Source: an uncultured Elusimicrobium sp.
GTDB lineage: Bacteria; Elusimicrobiota; Elusimicrobia; Elusimicrobiales; Elusimicrobiaceae
Direction: 5' to 3'
NCBI GenBank assembly: GCA_937891135.1
Contig: CALAFB010000082.1
Location: 96,156 to 160,155 of the forward strand
DNA: 64,000 nt
The notes below the pieces were generated by a model that worked only from the letters and a program-made list of their open reading frames with translations, made no database searches and was not told where the DNA came from. A program made the translations under genes and the position numbers. Positions 61,737 through 64,000 of the stretch are shown in pieces (position 1 is the stretch's first letter; each line of letters begins with the position of its first letter).

Positions 61737-62294
61737 ATGTCGAACAGAACAGGAACATATGTAGCATTTGACGGCCTTGGAGAGAAGGACCCTACAAAAT
61801 CTGATCTCAAATATTATTCGGATCTTCAAGCATGGAAGGAAAACCAAAATATTGAGTTTAATTTCATCAATAGTCATGATAAAACTTCCGCTGTACAAGA
61901 CTCAAGCTCAAAAGAAACTTTACATAGAACAATTCAGGAAAGGTTACGAATGTCTAAAAATGTACTTATAATTTTAACGAGTGATACACGTAAAACGGGT
62001 AGCACGTTATCTTACGAAATTGAGCAAGCAATTGACGTATATAAATTGCCGCTGATTATTGCATATCCCGAGCATTCCACCATTTTAGATGTTAATGATG
62101 CTCTTACCAACATATGGCCAGAGGCATTGGTTAAACGCATTGACAACTCTGACATTGAAGCAATACATATTGCTTTTAAAAAAGAGTGTATTTTTGATGC
62201 CATTAAACGTTTTTCAGTAAATGGAGAACACTTGCAAAGTGGAAAGGAACATTACTTAAGAGCTGATTATCTTAAATGGGGACTTATAAAATAA
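61737..62294 (+). CDS. TIR-like (ThsB family) immune sensor, first copy
   Basis: 185 aa. The fold order of MTH538/ThsB TIR domains is visible: GTYVAFDGLGEKD, FNFINSHDKTSAVQDSSSKE, RLRMSKNVLIILTSDTRKT and STLSYEIEQAIDVYKLPLIIAYP with the expected catalytic Glu in YEIEQA. In Thoeris, ThsB senses phage and makes an NAD-derived signal (His-ADP-ribose in type II). AAGGAG is 8 nt before ATG; the gene follows ugd by 19 bp with no terminator. Next to a second copy and a ThsA-like gene. AT-rich. Confidence 0.85.
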   Translation: MSNRTGTYVAFDGLGEKDPTKSDLKYYSDLQAWKENQNIEFNFINSHDKTSAVQDSSSKETLHRTIQERLRMSKNVLIILTSDTRKTGSTLSYEIEQAIDVYKLPLIIAYPEHSTILDVNDALTNIWPEALVKRIDNSDIEAIHIAFKKECIFDAIKRFSVNGEHLQSGKEHYLRADYLKWGLIK

Positions 62295-62302
62295 GGAGGT
62301 TT

Positions 62303-62815
62303 ATGATTATGGTTTACAAAAACAAAACTTATATTGCCTTTGATGGTGATAGCGATATGGAGTATTATCGAACACTACAAATGTGGAAAAAAAATAGCAA
62401 AATAGATTTCGATTTTTACGATGCTCATGATTTAAATACGGCTAGAGATACAAGTTTAACTGAATCAATCAAAAATCAACTACGAGAACGATTTGAGAAT
62501 TCTAAGCTATTCATGATTATTGTTGGAGAAAAAACTAAAAGTAACCGTAAATTCATTCCATGGGAAATCGAGCAGGCATTGGAACGGAAATTACCAATCA
62601 TTGTGATTTATCTCAATAATTCTAGATATTTAGATAAGACAGTCTGCCCTTCGTCGCTTCACCAAGCATTAGCAATTCATATTCCATTTAAACTTGCTAT
62701 TATTCAGCACGCTTACAAATATTGGCCATCTTCTCATGAAAAATACCAAAAGGAAGGAAAAAGTGGCCCATATTATTATGTTGCTGAAACTTACGAACAG
62801 CTCGGATTAGGATAA
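62303..62815 (+). CDS. TIR-like (ThsB family) immune sensor, second copy
   Basis: 170 aa from ATG 62303, fixed by TAAGGAGG 5 nt upstream. Parallel to the first copy: KTYIAFDGDSDMEYYRTLQMWK, FDFYDAHDLNTARDTSLTES, ENSKLFMIIVGEKTK and KFIPWEIEQALERKLPIIVIYL, with the catalytic Glu in PWEIEQA. The two copies share the plan but differ over most of the length, so they are old paralogues, perhaps sensing different phage proteins. 8 bp after the first copy and 5 bp before the effector. Confidence 0.87.
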   Translation: MIMVYKNKTYIAFDGDSDMEYYRTLQMWKKNSKIDFDFYDAHDLNTARDTSLTESIKNQLRERFENSKLFMIIVGEKTKSNRKFIPWEIEQALERKLPIIVIYLNNSRYLDKTVCPSSLHQALAIHIPFKLAIIQHAYKYWPSSHEKYQKEGKSGPYYYVAETYEQLGLG

Positions 62816-62820
62816 ACAGT

Positions 62821-63651
62821 ATGAAAATTCCTTTTTTCTATAAAGAGATACGAAATCGGTTTTATAAAATTCTTGGGATATCTACATCAGCGATAAGTTT
62901 TTTGCTTTATTTTTGTGATATAGACAAAGGCGATAAATGTCAAACCCTAGTACTAATCTGTATTGGATATCTCCTTGTGTATATTTTGATATGGTTACGT
63001 GTAAAAGATCAAAATAAAATTACACTGGAAATAAACTCCTCTACCGTAGAGGTTATGTTTGGTGATATTTTTAAGGAAAATGCTGACCTGAAGGTGATAG
63101 CTTTCAATGAATATTTTGATACACAAGTAGATGATGTTATTATTTCGAACAGTTCGTTAAATGGGCAATATATAAAGAAATTTTATCAAGATAAAGTAAA
63201 TGAACTAAATTCTATCATCTCTAACGATCCTCATTTGGCTAAAAATAAAGTTTCTGCAAAAGGAGTAAGGAAAACGGGAAAGTTTATTAAGTATAAACTT
63301 GGTACTATTTGTGTAGATCCAAATAATTATTTACTTACTGCTCTAACCCACTTCGATAGTGATAATAAGGCCTATCTTACAATTAATGATTATCTTGATT
63401 TTTTATTCAATTTTTGGAAAGAAATTGATAGAGTTTATGCGGGGAAAACTGTAGCCTTACCTGTACTTGGAACAGGCATTACCCGCTTCAGAAATTATCG
63501 TACTACAGATCAGGAATTACTTGAACTGATAATTTTGACATTTAAAATGAGCAATGTTGAATTTGCATATCCATCGAAGTTAAAAATTGTTGTATATCCA
63601 GGGAAACGAAATTGCGTTAATTTGTTTCGCTTAAAGGATTTTGCAAACTAG
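62821..63651 (+). CDS. membrane-anchored macro-domain effector (ThsA type II-like, DUF6430)
   Basis: 276 aa. Two N-terminal membrane helices (about residues 15-33 and 42-62, LGISTSAISFLLYFCDI and LVLICIGYLLVYILIWL), then a domain like the Thoeris ThsA macro domain: VMFGDIFKENADLKVIAFNEYFDTQVDD, then KYKLGTICVDPNNYLLTALTHFD and ALPVLGTGITRFRNY. In type II Thoeris this macro domain binds the TIR product and the TM part damages the membrane. Third and last gene of the module; a terminator lies 107 bp downstream. Confidence 0.85.
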   Translation: MKIPFFYKEIRNRFYKILGISTSAISFLLYFCDIDKGDKCQTLVLICIGYLLVYILIWLRVKDQNKITLEINSSTVEVMFGDIFKENADLKVIAFNEYFDTQVDDVIISNSSLNGQYIKKFYQDKVNELNSIISNDPHLAKNKVSAKGVRKTGKFIKYKLGTICVDPNNYLLTALTHFDSDNKAYLTINDYLDFLFNFWKEIDRVYAGKTVALPVLGTGITRFRNYRTTDQELLELIILTFKMSNVEFAYPSKLKIVVYPGKRNCVNLFRLKDFAN

Positions 63652-63757
63652 GAAAAGTTTATTGTGTCAAAACCGAATATTTACATTTGGGTTTCTGCCA
63701 AAAAGTATGTAAAATGGCAGACAAAAAGTAGCAGGGTTCGCTGAGAATGGCTAAACT

Positions 63758-63784
63758 ATGGCAGAAAGTTTTTCTGCCATTTTT
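63758..63784 (+). terminator. terminator of the Thoeris-like operon
   Basis: Perfect 10-bp ATGGCAGAAA/TTTCTGCCAT hairpin with a 3-nt loop, followed by TTTTCTG. Confidence 0.8.
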
Positions 63785-63862
63785 CTGCCGAGTGTCTGTA
63801 TAGTTTTGCATTTCTAACCTTGCTAATCTTGCTACTGATTTTACGTCGTAAAAAGGGCAAAA

Positions 63863-63893
63863 AGAGGCCCACTCTCTTCTGAGAATGGGCTCT
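63863..63893 (-). terminator. terminator reading leftwards at the right edge
   Basis: On the minus strand GAGCCCATTCTC-AGAA-GAGAGTGGGCCTC followed by TTTTTGCCC. It would end transcripts coming from the tRNA-like remnant or from genes beyond the window. Confidence 0.7.
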
Positions 63894-63903
63894 CGTCAAT
63901 CCC

Positions 63904-63949
63904 TGCGCCCACCAGGACTTGAACCTGTATTTGAAAATACTAGATTATT
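63904..63949 (-). pseudogene. 3' half of a tRNA gene (possible attachment-site remnant)
   Basis: On the minus strand a T-arm (CAGG, loop TTCAAGT, CCTG) is followed by acceptor strand TGGGCGC and discriminator A. In front lies GTATT-TTCA-AATAC, which could be a long variable arm (class II tRNA, Leu or Ser type), and TAATC, a possible 3' anticodon stem strand. No matching 5' acceptor GCGCCCA or D-arm exists upstream, so only the 3' half is present, with the break near the anticodon loop. Confidence 0.55.
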
Positions 63950-64000
63950 TACTTGACTTATCTCCCAATAGTAAGCGTGAATGTAGTACGAAGTAAAATC

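Noticed and set aside
63850..64000. tmRNA 3' end
   Set aside because: The stretch before the T-arm loosely resembles tmRNA, but the conserved GGGG-type acceptor partner (CUCC near the 3' end) is absent; a class II tRNA half fits better.
1..64000. CRISPR arrays, insertion sequences, rRNA genes
   Set aside because: No regularly spaced repeat array, no transposase and no rRNA sequence were seen on reading both strands.

Overview
The window looks like a chromosomal piece of a gut-type Elusimicrobiota (Elusimicrobium-like, Gram-negative) bacterium. This is inference from three things: type IV pilin-like genes with nearly identical N-termini (seven in the first 37 kb), outer-membrane proteins and an RND pump that imply two membranes, and a gene-dense layout with many 1-26 bp gene overlaps. 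No 16S gene is present to confirm it.

Layout. 1-2.2 kb: an RND efflux pump and its adaptor. 2.3-8.2 kb: a secreted protein, a frameshifted pilin, a DMT permease, a DUF4912 plus GH57 glycogen-branching pair, and a pilin. 8.4-16 kb: biotin ligase-like protein, uvrB, a pilin, dnaE and a NUDIX hydrolase. 16-24.4 kb: a pilin, a second member of the secreted family, an AI-2E permease, and a tightly overlapping peptidoglycan-recycling operon ampG-murQ-anmK-nagZ, then a pilin. 24.7-37.1 kb: surface proteins, a CsgG-like lipoprotein, serS, TPR proteins, a pilin, an overlapping run (M3 peptidase, type II pantothenate kinase, squalene/phytoene synthase, TPR protein), a pilin and an SH3 protein. 37.3-38.3 kb: a NifU-like protein and a PHP phosphoesterase. 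38.4-43.1 kb: an accessory block with a SIR2-like protein, a lexA-dinD pair, a DUF5681 protein and a small phage-type protein. 43.2-61.7 kb: an O-antigen/capsule type cluster of 17 genes (initiating transferase, five glycosyltransferases, Wzx, Wzy, UDP-L-FucNAc/QuiNAc genes, UDP-GlcA/GalA genes and a LicD/TagD/AsnB trio) preceded by a small Lys-rich ORF. 61.7-63.7 kb: two TIR (ThsB-like) genes and a membrane-anchored macro-domain ThsA-like gene, that is, a type II Thoeris-like anti-phage module 19 bp behind the capsule genes. The right edge carries a tRNA 3' half and terminators.

The most unusual feature is a family of about 150-230 nt structured leaders. Seven copies are present: one in front of each of the six intact pilin genes and one in front of the polysaccharide cluster. 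Primary sequence drifts but the helices are kept by compensatory changes: a 5' box with a short hairpin closed by a 5-nt loop, a long-range helix P1 of 9-12 bp whose sequence differs completely between copies, a helix P2, and a 3' strand followed by T residues that can pair with the 3' strand of P2 to give a terminator-like hairpin. P2 and this terminator are mutually exclusive, so the layout resembles a transcription attenuator or riboswitch shared by surface-structure genes. The one frameshifted pilin lacks the leader.

Two pilins carry palindromic repeat elements inserted in frame in the cleaved prepilin leader, and several genes have a -10 box exactly 6 nt before ATG with no ribosome-binding site, which suggests leaderless mRNAs.
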